In this document: positions 6,248-15,290 of the stretch, piece by piece
How the letters are laid out: the number at the start of each line of letters is the position of its first letter
How positions within the stretch are numbered: position 1 is the first letter of the stretch
Assembly: GCF_947241705.1 (NCBI RefSeq)
Contig: NC_079268.1
Coordinates: 806,001-870,000 of the forward strand
Length of the DNA: 64,000 bases
From: Saccharomyces mikatae IFO 1815
Taxonomy: Eukaryota; Ascomycota; Saccharomycetes; Saccharomycetales; Saccharomycetaceae
Direction of reading: 5' to 3'
The notes under the pieces: generated by a model
What the model was told of the DNA's origin: nothing
Seen by the model: only the letters and a program-made list of their open reading frames with translations
Database searches by the model: none
Made by a program: the position numbers and the translations under genes

Positions 6248-9019
6248 TCATTGTTGTTGTTGGTTCTGTTGTTCCTTGTCGTGAGCCACTTGTTCCATGT
6301 AAAGAGTGTGGTTAACCAAGTTCAGATAAGCGTACATGAAGTTACTTAGTAACACTTGCTCACGTAGTCCCCTCTTTGAATTGCTCAGTTTCAAGTGACT
6401 CAGCCGATATATGGCTCTTTCGACGTTGATTGGCAAACGGTGGTCGAACATAATAACCGTAGACACCGTCAGCAAAGGTAATGGGAACCCAAAAGCACTG
6501 TCTGTGAACTGAACAGGTGCATTTGGTTTGTCAGGTTTTTTGACATCTGCAAAGGTAAGCTTTCTTGGCGGTAATACGGATGTGTGCCTCAAGGGTGGGG
6601 CCGCCTGAGTTTTGGCTGGAGCTTCGCTTGGAGTTTCGCTTGGAGTTTCGATTGGAGTTTCGATTGAAGTTTCGATTGGAGCTTGGCTTGGAGATTGACC
6701 TGGAGCTTGGCTTGGAGCTTGGCTTGGGGATCGACATGGAGCTTTTTGCTCATGGGTCTTCTCCTTCTGGACGTACTTGCGGTGTTGTTCGTTTGAGAGT
6801 TCTATAGTATTGCTCCTCTTTTCGTTTCGTTTCTTTATCTCTTCTTCGCCTGTGTCTCTCGAATTACTTTTAGTGCTGCTTACACTAACTGCAGGCTGTA
6901 GTTTGGGCAAATTATCGGAATCATTTTCTTCATTCTTTTTCATCTCCATTTCATTGATCTCGCTTTTCAATTGCAATTGTATCTGCTGTTGTAGTTGCTG
7001 CTGTGATTGTAATTGAGACTGTGGCTGGGAATCTTTAGTGATTTTTACGCTTATTTCTCGGGAACCACGACGGCTGTGATGATTACGTTGAGGACGACGA
7101 CGATTACGCAACACAATGGGTTCAACCGGTTCTTTACCATTCTTTGTGCCAATTTTCTTGACTTTCTTTTCAGGAGCGTGCACAGCATCATTATTTGGCA
7201 TTAGCGGTATTGATGATGGTGATGACGATGGCGATGACGATGGCGATGACGATGCTTCATGCTTATGATGTGGCTTCCTCCTGAATAGGTTCGCGAAAGT
7301 TTTCTCAATCTTCTGTCTTGTTTGAGATGTGGTGGTGGGTGCACTCGCACTATTTGCTTCCTCTTTATTCGATTGCTCTGCCTTCTCGCTGCCATTGAAT
7401 AGTGAAATATGATGCCTTTTGGAATTTTCGCGCTCCATTCTTTGCGAGTCCATATTTTCTTCATTCTCGTCGTCCCGTTGGTTTCCTTCATTATCATCGT
7501 CTCTATTCATCTTGTTGTTCAGCCATGTCCATCCGTTTCTTCTGCGATGGCGTTTGGTTTCTTTGTTTTCTTCTGTAGAGCTTGACTTGATTACGCCCAC
7601 AGGCTCCTCCCTTAACTCTAAGTCCTGTTCCAAAGAATCTATTTCAAACTTGGTGGCCACTACTTCGGCTTCCTTCTCTATTCCCATTTCCTGTTCCCAC
7701 TCACCACTAGACTGTCTGTAATGATCATAGATGTCTTGGAAATCACCAATAGACCCAGGCGAGCTCATACTTTCAGGTTCTTCGGCTTGTTGTCTAAATG
7801 GCGATTTATGCGGATCTATTGCGGTTTTCGAAGTATTGTTGGCCAAAGGCAAATGATGTTCTGTTTCGTAATCTTTTATTTTTTCTTTATCTTCTTCTAC
7901 TTCTTTTTCTTGCTCTTGTTGCCTGATTCGATAGGTGTTAAATCTACTCCTTCTCAGTGATGATCGTTCAGGCCATGTCATATTATTGTTGATGGGCATA
8001 TTGGAGGCATATTCACCATCATCTGAAGGTTCCGCTTGTGAAGTCATAGCATTACTGTCCTCTTCTATATGATGTCCTTCCTGGTTACTAGGCTCTGCCT
8101 CATCTTTCTTATCTGAATAGGAACCAGCCATACTAAGCGTCCTGGCTAACGTGATGGCATCATTATCCGTTAGTCCCGCACTGTTTGAAATCTTTGTTAG
8201 TTCTTCGGTTATATCTCTTAATGAGACAGGTCTCTCCTTTATTCTGGAGGTTCTTTCCTCGACTTTATTTACAGTTTTTGAGTCGCCATTGTCATCCTCA
8301 CTGTCATCAAATTCCGTATATGATCTTCGCAATGTTGAGGGCCTTCGTATTAGTGATGCAGTACCATGCCTTGACATAGCCCTGTTCAGGTTTTCCGTAT
8401 CGTTTTCCTTATTATCATAAACTTTCGAACCACTGTTTTTATTACCGTTATTTTGGTCATCATTATTATCTTCACTACCATTCAGTTGTATATTTTGCAA
8501 AGTATCTTGTACAAGTTCAAGGTAATTGTCCGGCTTAACGTTGGGGTGCTGGTTAGCAGGAACCCATAACAAGTTCTTCTTTAACGCGTTAGCATTTAGT
8601 TTTCTCGATGTTGAATGAACGCCTTTTTTACTACCTGCGTAGTTGCTTTGTCTACCCTTATCAGAGGATTCTAACTTTAAATCACCTCTCTCATGCAAGT
8701 TTTCTAGCGGAGTTGGATCACTATATCGTGTGTTATTCATTCTTGTTGTACCACCTGGTGTTGAAGCAGAATTATATGCCGTGCCAGACCATGATCGTCT
8801 TCCATTAGATTCCCCACCAAACTTTATGTCTAATTCCGGATCGACAAGTAAATCCATTGACCCGATCGATAATCTTTTCAGATTTTTCACACTACGAATT
8901 TCATTGTCAAGGGACTGTGCAGCGATTAAAACTTCGGACTTCCGTTTATCTCTTTGACTAGCTGTGACCTTACTGTTTGACGTGGTACGCAATGTACCTT
9001 CGTTATTTCTATTGGACAT
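6248..9019 (-). CDS. ZDS1: Zds1, Cdc55/PP2A regulator in cell cycle and polarity
   Basis: A 923-residue, mostly low-complexity protein; the S. cerevisiae form is about 915. Zds1 binds the PP2A regulatory subunit Cdc55 and affects mitotic entry and exit and polarised growth. The conserved C-terminal Zds domain (about residues 825-905) holds FADVKKPDKPNAPVQFTDSA and FGFPLPLLTVSTVIMFDHRL. The N-terminal part is Ser/Asn/Glu-rich, with charged tracts, SSSPSSSP repeats, a Gln-rich run and a Pro-Ser/Glu-Thr repeat. The open frame reaches 9082, but the upstream codons do not start with ATG; the ATG at 9019 (MSNRNNEGTLR) is the family start. ZDS2 is the known paralogue. Confidence 0.95.
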   Translation of the reverse strand: MSNRNNEGTLRTTSNSKVTASQRDKRKSEVLIAAQSLDNEIRSVKNLKRLSIGSMDLLVDPELDIKFGGESNGRRSWSGTAYNSASTPGGTTRMNNTRYSDPTPLENLHERGDLKLESSDKGRQSNYAGSKKGVHSTSRKLNANALKKNLLWVPANQHPNVKPDNYLELVQDTLQNIQLNGSEDNNDDQNNGNKNSGSKVYDNKENDTENLNRAMSRHGTASLIRRPSTLRRSYTEFDDSEDDNGDSKTVNKVEERTSRIKERPVSLRDITEELTKISNSAGLTDNDAITLARTLSMAGSYSDKKDEAEPSNQEGHHIEEDSNAMTSQAEPSDDGEYASNMPINNNMTWPERSSLRRSRFNTYRIRQQEQEKEVEEDKEKIKDYETEHHLPLANNTSKTAIDPHKSPFRQQAEEPESMSSPGSIGDFQDIYDHYRQSSGEWEQEMGIEKEAEVVATKFEIDSLEQDLELREEPVGVIKSSSTEENKETKRHRRRNGWTWLNNKMNRDDDNEGNQRDDENEENMDSQRMERENSKRHHISLFNGSEKAEQSNKEEANSASAPTTTSQTRQKIEKTFANLFRRKPHHKHEASSSPSSSPSSSPSSIPLMPNNDAVHAPEKKVKKIGTKNGKEPVEPIVLRNRRRPQRNHHSRRGSREISVKITKDSQPQSQLQSQQQLQQQIQLQLKSEINEMEMKKNEENDSDNLPKLQPAVSVSSTKSNSRDTGEEEIKKRNEKRSNTIELSNEQHRKYVQKEKTHEQKAPCRSPSQAPSQAPGQSPSQAPIETSIETPIETPSETPSEAPAKTQAAPPLRHTSVLPPRKLTFADVKKPDKPNAPVQFTDSAFGFPLPLLTVSTVIMFDHRLPINVERAIYRLSHLKLSNSKRGLREQVLLSNFMYAYLNLVNHTLYMEQVAHDKEQQNQQQQ
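6616..6736 (-). repeat. In-frame tandem repeat inside ZDS1
   Basis: About ten imperfect 12-base units on the minus strand encode variants of four residues (PSQA, PIET, PSET, PSEA) around residues 772-810 of the protein. The unit length is a multiple of three, so unit gain or loss keeps the frame. The tract lies in the disordered linker before the Zds domain. Confidence 0.85.
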
Positions 9020-9407
9020 GATCGAAAAAGTGGCTAAAACTTCCTCTAAATTAAAAAATATGCAACCCACAAAACAAACCAAAACTAAGTAAGACCTTAA
9101 ACTCTAGTAAACCAAAAAAAAACCTTAAAAAAACGAAAAACTTCGAAATCTGTTAGAAGCTGCCTTCTCTTTACTTTCAAATCCGACAACTTGAACTGTT
9201 ACCAACGCCGATGATTTGCTATTGAGTCCGTAATATAAAGTATAGATTCCTTTACAGTCCTCCAAATTCTTTCATCAAAACACCAAAACTCGATTTTTTC
9301 ACTCTTCCGTAACAAAAGCCCGATCGCTCGATAGAGTTCCATAATAATGAAGAAAAAGCGTTATATGGTACAAGAAATTCTTAACGGTATGTAAATATGT
9401 AGGAAAA
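9020..9407. other. ZDS1 upstream spacer
   Basis: A 388-bp AT-rich spacer holding the ZDS1 promoter and the RCE1 3' end. An A-rich tract lies close to the ZDS1 start. No further gene or clear site was seen. Confidence 0.45.
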
Positions 9408-10355
9408 CTATAGTGTTATTCTGTAGCCAGGAGTCCCGACCAAATTTTGTAGGGTATCCTTCAAGGATATTACACCAACGAACAACAATGCGTAATAGCA
9501 TTTATTCCAGATAGAAATCAATTTGGAAGTACGTCCAGTTTTCTTGTCAATTACGGTGAAATGTAAGTTTAATCTTGACGGACCAGGAAAACCCATGAGA
9601 TTGCACAGGGCATGTAGGATTATGCAGCACCATAGGTTCCCCCCTGTTCTTACGAATACAAACTTGGTTAAAGCACCAAAAAGAGTTGTGTATAAAATTT
9701 GAAAGCATGTAGTGAGCAAAATGGAAATTGTTGTCATGGAGCCGTCCTGGAATTGCTCATAGGCATGATGTGCGTGTGCGAGCCCAAAAAACAGTGAAGG
9801 TTGCCAATACAACTGCTGGTAGTTCAGTTGTGAGCGTGGTACTAGGCTTAAGTAGGTCGTTAAGAGCATTGATGTATAAAATATTTCCTCAGTTATTGGT
9901 GCAAATATAAAATTCCTGAAGCTCCAAATGTTTAGGAATTCATGGTAAAAATCCTCGAGAATTGAGCTCTTTGGATTCAATATATGGTATAATATAAAAT
10001 CTAATACAGGCCCACAATATAGCGTCATAATCATTATAATGCACTTGGTTACATCTTTCACAAACTGGCCGAAATGCCAAGGATATGGTAATGCACAGTA
10101 ATAACCAGGTATGATGCCTAAACTGAAAAACGCATCTTTGAAACTTACGTGTGAAGTGGTACCAGATAATTGAGAGTGTAAAAAAGGCACCAAAAAGAGA
10201 TTGGAAATCAGCATAAACGTTAGTTTCACCATCCGAGATTTAATGGTTCGAGGATTATCTCGTTTTGAACTTTCCGGTCGTGAAGTTGCATATAATGGTA
10301 CTACATATGATATGGATATGTATAGGAGCACTAGAAATGTAGGGAATGGCAACAT
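9408..10355 (-). CDS. RCE1: Rce1, CAAX prenyl protease 2 (ER membrane)
   Basis: A 315-residue multi-spanning protein, the usual length. It removes the last three residues from farnesylated or geranylgeranylated CAAX proteins such as Ras and a-factor precursor. Visible family motifs are the EE glutamate pair in APITEEIFYTS (about residues 152-162), the FGLAHAHHAY histidine motif (about 190-199) and LHALCNLMG near 243-251, which together make the ABI/CAAX-protease active site. Seven or eight hydrophobic segments are evident, starting with an N-terminal one. The start is the first ATG. Confidence 0.95.
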   Translation of the reverse strand: MLPFPTFLVLLYISISYVVPLYATSRPESSKRDNPRTIKSRMVKLTFMLISNLFLVPFLHSQLSGTTSHVSFKDAFFSLGIIPGYYCALPYPWHFGQFVKDVTKCIIMIMTLYCGPVLDFILYHILNPKSSILEDFYHEFLNIWSFRNFIFAPITEEIFYTSMLLTTYLSLVPRSQLNYQQLYWQPSLFFGLAHAHHAYEQFQDGSMTTISILLTTCFQILYTTLFGALTKFVFVRTGGNLWCCIILHALCNLMGFPGPSRLNLHFTVIDKKTGRTSKLISIWNKCYYALLFVGVISLKDTLQNLVGTPGYRITL

Positions 10356-10676
10356 TGCTGTTCTGGTTTCCTTTCACGATATATGATAGTTTAAAACATT
10401 AATGTGGTCTGCTTTATTTTTCTTGATCCAGAAAAATCTATGTTTTGTTCCTGAAGTTTGGAAGTTCAACATCATAAATCAAAGATATAAAAATCATCAA
10501 AGATTTTCACCTAATCGTCAAGAAAAGAAAAAGAGCTTTCCGAACATGAATTTAAGAAGAATTTTATTAATATTATACAGAAGACAGAACAACGCAATAC
10601 GTACCTTCATATATAAACAAACAATGCTTGTATCTATATCTATGAAAAGTAAGGAGGAGCTTGTCTAACCTATACT
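10356..10676. other. Spacer between RCE1 and BUL1
   Basis: About 320 bp of AT-rich DNA containing the RCE1 promoter and the BUL1 3' end. An 88-codon plus-strand open frame (10402-10668) is lysine- and asparagine-rich with no recognisable features, and is judged a chance frame. Confidence 0.45.
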
Positions 10677-13625
10677 TTATGTTGTCACTTGCCGAACAGA
10701 AACAGGGATATCAATTTTTGCTACTCCAAGATGATTATCAAATTTGATCATTACTCGAACGCAATAGAACCTACAACACAGACAACTTTCGAAACTTGGA
10801 ATTAAAGTTTCCTTAATATCTTTACTAAATTCCAAATTCACATTAATGTCTCTTTTGTACTGCAAAGGCGCGATTCTAACCCATTTATGGACAATTTGGT
10901 CCGTAAACTTCAGAGAAGTGGATGAGTTACCGCTTGGTAGAAATAAACTACTCCTGGATGAGGAAGTTACCGGCGTCAATGATGCTGAATTGGGTAGCGA
11001 TGAATTACCGTTAACTGCGTGCGATATTGAATCCTCAGACGGTGTGTGCTTTGGATGTTGCTTTAAAGTATTTACTTGTTTTTTAAATATGCTTGATAAA
11101 TTGTGAACACCAACTTTCAAATTACAAATACTTTCAATATCGTTAAACAGTTGCGACGTAACAAAATCAGTAAATTTCAGCTCCTTCGGCCTACGGTCTC
11201 CCCTATTCATATTGTATAACTCATTTAACTGAAGAAAACTTCTGTTGAACTTAGTTTCATATTCACAAATTCTTGAATGGAACTCATCGTACAATGCTTT
11301 GATACCCGTTAGCTTTTCTTTATTCATCAACAATTCGGAATTGAGTTTTATTGGGATAGAATTATCAGATTTAGCTGTTATACATATTAGTTCTGTGGTA
11401 ATTGATTGAATCTCTGGTGGATCATGAGGTAAACTATTATCGGATTCAATACAGGTTAATTGTAAATCAATTTTTTCCAGTGGGGTTTTCACGTCATCAG
11501 GAATTAACTCAGACAATCTCACCCAATTTTCTTGATCGTGTTTGCTCTTAGATTCGAAAACATTTGTCTTTCTCAATAATGAAGGAGACCAATATGGTAA
11601 GCCCTGTTTTGGAATCTTAGCCCTTACTAGTATTAAACCAGTCCTTTCTTTATTACTTGTCAGGTCGTGATTGTTCTTTGAAGCACTTGAAGAAATGGAC
11701 GTTGAACTGGAACTACTGTTTAAAAAGTGAGAGAAGTTCAGGAATGACGAGGTGTTGGATTTGTTTTTCAGTTTATAGTTCAACTCACTTTCAACAAAAG
11801 AACCCCATGCTCTATTAGTATTATAGCTACTACTTCCAGTGCGAGTGCTGTTTATATCATGACCCAACTTCAAATCGTTGTAATTGACCAAATAATCATC
11901 CCTATTCTTGATATGTAGTTGATCCAGTTTCCTCTGTAAAATTTCTTGAGAATCAGATTCTATGAAATCATCAATAGTGCCACTTAGGTCTGCACCGTGG
12001 ATATCGCGATCCGTTATAGGTTCCTTTTTCTCTAACCTTTGGAAAATTTTTTTAAGGGCTTCCAATCTTTCCTGTACTAATTTGGTGAAATCATTCAGTT
12101 GATTCATAGTGGTTCTTTCCCCGACGACATTGGCGTCGAAACCAAAAGGAATGACTCTTAAATTATATTCACGCTCCTTCATAATGTGCAATTTGGAAGT
12201 TTTTTGGTCCTTTCCAACAATCCTAGCATCAATAGTGTAGTTGATTGAGAGATTATCGTCAGACATATCATTGGTCAAAATGGGCGAGCCCTTTGTGCCT
12301 AAATGACCACACCCAAGGACGCTGTTAACTTTGATCCCGGAGTACTTGCAATTATTTCTATACTTGTCTATACCAAAACTGGGAGGCAACAAGCAATGAG
12401 AGAAATGCTCCTGCTTACAGGTAACATCTAGTAGTTGCAATGGCAACTTGAAGATAAAAAATTTCTTGTATTTGACTCCGGGTTCCAAAACCCGGCTATT
12501 ATTTAACCCAAAGACGGAACCATCGTAGTCAACATCTGCAGGAATAAAGTCCACACCGGACCCCAGCGCAATTTTCGAGTAGGACCAAGAGGCACTTAAA
12601 TCTACCATTCGTAAAAACCGTTTGATTGTTCTTTTGCCTTTGGCCTTATCAATTATGGAAATATAAGATTCCAGAGTAACATAGAACATTTCAAACTTCA
12701 GGCTCACTTGAGACTTATTCTCAATAGTAATAAAACCATGAATTAAATCACCCGACGTATACTCTTTAAGAATGGATTCTTCTTCTGGCTTCTCGTGTGG
12801 TATTGGTGCATGCTTCGTGGTCTTTATTGTAATTTCGATGGGCGTGGACATTTTTGGTAAAGTGTACAATTTATCAATGAAAATATTGTCTGCGTCATTC
12901 AAATCATCAAGTATCGGAGGAACCTCCACCAAATCCTCATCAACGACAGTTGATTGTTGTACCGCAATACTATGGTGTTCAGTTCGTAGTGGAATTAAAT
13001 TTTCTAAATTAGATGTTGACGAAGAACGTGTGGCACCCAATGTGGCACCCAATGCGTTCGTAGACAATGGTTGATGTGAGAGATCAGTGCTCGAGCCTAC
13101 GGTGCTCGAGCCTACAGCACTAGTTACAGTTGAATTGGCCTCCTGATATGAAGGTGGGAAATCGTGCCTATCTGGATCGACATTCCCCTGCGGGATGTGT
13201 CTGTGCAGGGCGTTGTACATCTCAAAGGAGGGCAGAACGTCCACAACGTTGTTAATATCGCCATCTGTCCACGATCTACCAGTTTCGACGGGAGTTGCAT
13301 TCGCGGTAGATCTTCTCAAAGGAGATCGGTTACTTCCAACAGGTGCAGCAGACGGAGGAGCCTGCGAATGAGAATGTGCTAGCTCTGGACGCCGCAGTCC
13401 AAGAATTCCCGTTGTAGACGCGCTTCTTATCCATGATTTTGGAGAGTGTAACGATGGTGACCTCGAACTGTCCTTACCAGACTCTTGTTTTTGTCTACCA
13501 CGACCCCTTGTGCTTGCATTAACATTCACAGATGCCGGATTATTGGCCATGGAATCAGACCGTTGAGGACGCAGCAAAGGCCTCCTCTTCGGTAGAAAAC
13601 CGGGCTCATTCAAATCTTTGACCAT
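10677..13625 (-). CDS. BUL1: Bul1, Rsp5 ubiquitin-ligase adaptor
   Basis: A 982-residue protein, close to the S. cerevisiae length of 976. Bul1 recruits the Nedd4-type ligase Rsp5 to membrane transporters such as Gap1 and so directs their endocytosis and sorting. The Rsp5-binding PPSY motif is at residues 157-160. The central region (about 260-500) has the arrestin-like Bul N-terminal domain, and the C-terminal part matches the Bul C-terminal domain. The first 250 residues are low-complexity and clearly less conserved than the core. The frame extends 24 bases further upstream without an ATG, so the start at 13625 (MVKDLNEPGF) is used. BUL2 is the paralogue. It is divergent from DSK2, with a shared 245-bp promoter region. 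Confidence 0.95.
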   Translation of the reverse strand: MVKDLNEPGFLPKRRPLLRPQRSDSMANNPASVNVNASTRGRGRQKQESGKDSSRSPSLHSPKSWIRSASTTGILGLRRPELAHSHSQAPPSAAPVGSNRSPLRRSTANATPVETGRSWTDGDINNVVDVLPSFEMYNALHRHIPQGNVDPDRHDFPPSYQEANSTVTSAVGSSTVGSSTDLSHQPLSTNALGATLGATRSSSTSNLENLIPLRTEHHSIAVQQSTVVDEDLVEVPPILDDLNDADNIFIDKLYTLPKMSTPIEITIKTTKHAPIPHEKPEEESILKEYTSGDLIHGFITIENKSQVSLKFEMFYVTLESYISIIDKAKGKRTIKRFLRMVDLSASWSYSKIALGSGVDFIPADVDYDGSVFGLNNSRVLEPGVKYKKFFIFKLPLQLLDVTCKQEHFSHCLLPPSFGIDKYRNNCKYSGIKVNSVLGCGHLGTKGSPILTNDMSDDNLSINYTIDARIVGKDQKTSKLHIMKEREYNLRVIPFGFDANVVGERTTMNQLNDFTKLVQERLEALKKIFQRLEKKEPITDRDIHGADLSGTIDDFIESDSQEILQRKLDQLHIKNRDDYLVNYNDLKLGHDINSTRTGSSSYNTNRAWGSFVESELNYKLKNKSNTSSFLNFSHFLNSSSSSTSISSSASKNNHDLTSNKERTGLILVRAKIPKQGLPYWSPSLLRKTNVFESKSKHDQENWVRLSELIPDDVKTPLEKIDLQLTCIESDNSLPHDPPEIQSITTELICITAKSDNSIPIKLNSELLMNKEKLTGIKALYDEFHSRICEYETKFNRSFLQLNELYNMNRGDRRPKELKFTDFVTSQLFNDIESICNLKVGVHNLSSIFKKQVNTLKQHPKHTPSEDSISHAVNGNSSLPNSASLTPVTSSSRSSLFLPSGNSSTSLKFTDQIVHKWVRIAPLQYKRDINVNLEFSKDIKETLIPSFESCLCCRFYCVRVMIKFDNHLGVAKIDIPVSVRQVTT

Positions 13626-13870
13626 ATAGCTTGCAATGTACCTGTTCAACCAGACAAGCAGCGTCTTATCTGTCTTGCTAAGCGACCCTTTTGGTCATCT
13701 CAGCTCAGCTATCTGCTACTCTTTTATTAGCATGATACAGACAGCCTCAGAAAGCGGGTCACCGCCCGCCAACAGGGAAGAAACAGTTGAAAGCCAGTTT
13801 TAACTTCATACAACTGATGAACGAGAGACAATAAGACGCATCAAAGACACCAAGTAGCACTAGCACGATA

Positions 13871-14989
13871 ATGTCGTTGAACATACATATCAAGTCTGGA
13901 CAAGACAAGTGGGAGGTAAGCGTGGCACCTGAAAGCACAGTGTCACAATTCAAGGAGGCGATAAGCAAAGCAAACGGTGTTCCGGTGGCAAATCAGAGAT
14001 TGATATACTCGGGTAAGATTTTGAAGGATGACCAAACCGTGGAGTCATACCACATCCAGGACGGACACAGCGTCCATCTGGTCAAGTCGCAGCCCAAACC
14101 ACAGCCCGGCGCTGCCGCTGGCACGAATAACGCCACCGCCACCGGTGCAGCTGCAGGTACTGTTGCCACCCCAAACATGTCATCAGGTCAAAGTGCAGGG
14201 TTCAACCCATTGGCTGATTTGACGAGTGCCAGATATGCTGGTTACTTGAATATGCCCTCTGCAGACATGTTTGGCCCGGACGGTGGTGCCTTGAACAACG
14301 ACTCGAATAATCAAGATGAGCTCTTGAGGATGATGGAAAACCCTATTTTTCAATCACAGATGAACGAAATGTTGAGTAACCCACAAATGTTGGACTTTAT
14401 GATTCAGTCCAACCCGCAACTGCAGGCCATGGGCCCACAGGCCAGGCAAATGCTACAGAGCCCCATGTTCAGACAGATGCTCACCAATCCAGATATGATC
14501 AGACAAAGCATGCAATTCGCAAGAATGATGGATCCTAACGCCGGTACTGGTTCCACCGGCGGGGCTGCCTCCGCATTCCCTGCTCCCGGTGGCGATGCTC
14601 CAGAGGAAAGCGCCAACACCAACACCAACACCAACACTGCTTCCTCCCCCAACGCAGGGTCCAATGCAAGTTCTAGCACTGCTGCAAACCCTTTTGCATC
14701 TTTGCTGAACCCTGCTTTAAACCCCTTCGCCAGCGCAGGAAACGCTACAGGCACAGGGATGCCCGCTTTTGACCCTGCCCTACTAGCGTCCATGTTTCAA
14801 CCGCAACAAGCCTCCGCACAAGCTTCCCAACCAGAGGACACTAGACCACCAGAGGAGCGCTACGAACACCAACTAAGACAACTTAACGACATGGGCTTCT
14901 TCGATTTCGACAGAAACGTTGCAGCCCTCAGAAGAAGCGGCGGTTCCGTTCAAGGCGCTCTTGATTCACTACTAAACGGCGATGTTTAA
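13871..14989 (+). CDS. DSK2: Dsk2, ubiquilin-type proteasome shuttle
   Basis: A 372-residue protein. The N-terminal ubiquitin-like domain (1-75; MSLNIHIKSGQDKWEVSV, then SHTT-free QDGHSVHLV at its end) docks on the proteasome. STI1-type Met/Pro-rich helices lie at about 145-225 (NPIFQSQMNEMLSNPQMLDF). A Thr/Asn/Ala-rich linker contains a short NT repeat. The C-terminal UBA domain (about 327-370; EERYEHQLRQLNDMGFFDFD) binds polyubiquitin. It delivers ubiquitinated proteins for degradation and has a role in spindle pole body duplication. The linker is the least conserved part. Confidence 0.97.
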   Translation: MSLNIHIKSGQDKWEVSVAPESTVSQFKEAISKANGVPVANQRLIYSGKILKDDQTVESYHIQDGHSVHLVKSQPKPQPGAAAGTNNATATGAAAGTVATPNMSSGQSAGFNPLADLTSARYAGYLNMPSADMFGPDGGALNNDSNNQDELLRMMENPIFQSQMNEMLSNPQMLDFMIQSNPQLQAMGPQARQMLQSPMFRQMLTNPDMIRQSMQFARMMDPNAGTGSTGGAASAFPAPGGDAPEESANTNTNTNTASSPNAGSNASSSTAANPFASLLNPALNPFASAGNATGTGMPAFDPALLASMFQPQQASAQASQPEDTRPPEERYEHQLRQLNDMGFFDFDRNVAALRRSGGSVQGALDSLLNGDV

Positions 14990-15290
14990 GTACTGATTAT
15001 CTACACTCCGCAAACTATATACTTTTATCCTTCCTGCCGGCATATATCTAATCTACGTATTACATGTATCCATCAATAATATCATTATAATATTTGAACA
15101 CTTTGGAAAGACGCGCCCTTGCGAAAAAAAATTTTCCTTCTACACTTACAGTATAAACACATAATAACAACAAGCTATTCAGCCCAACAACGCACCCCTT
15201 ACCCCTTTTGTCGGTAGCAAGGGTACTGTATTTAGTCATATAGCGGTACTTGCATTGACCGCATACGTGTAAACATTAGCAAAGTACATT
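14990..15290. other. DSK2-FCP1 spacer
   Basis: Holds the DSK2 3' end and the FCP1 promoter, in tandem orientation. An A-tract followed by TTTTCC (15124-15139) is the only conspicuous element. No RNA gene or ORF was seen. Confidence 0.4.

Noticed and set aside
6565-8957. Many plus-strand open frames of 60-104 codons opposite ZDS1
   Set aside because: They mirror ZDS1 low-complexity codons (leucine- and serine-rich antisense of Glu/Asn/Ser tracts), have no domain features and lie fully inside a recognised gene.
10402-10668. 88-codon plus-strand open frame between RCE1 and BUL1
   Set aside because: Low-complexity basic sequence in an AT-rich spacer, with no homologue that I recognise.
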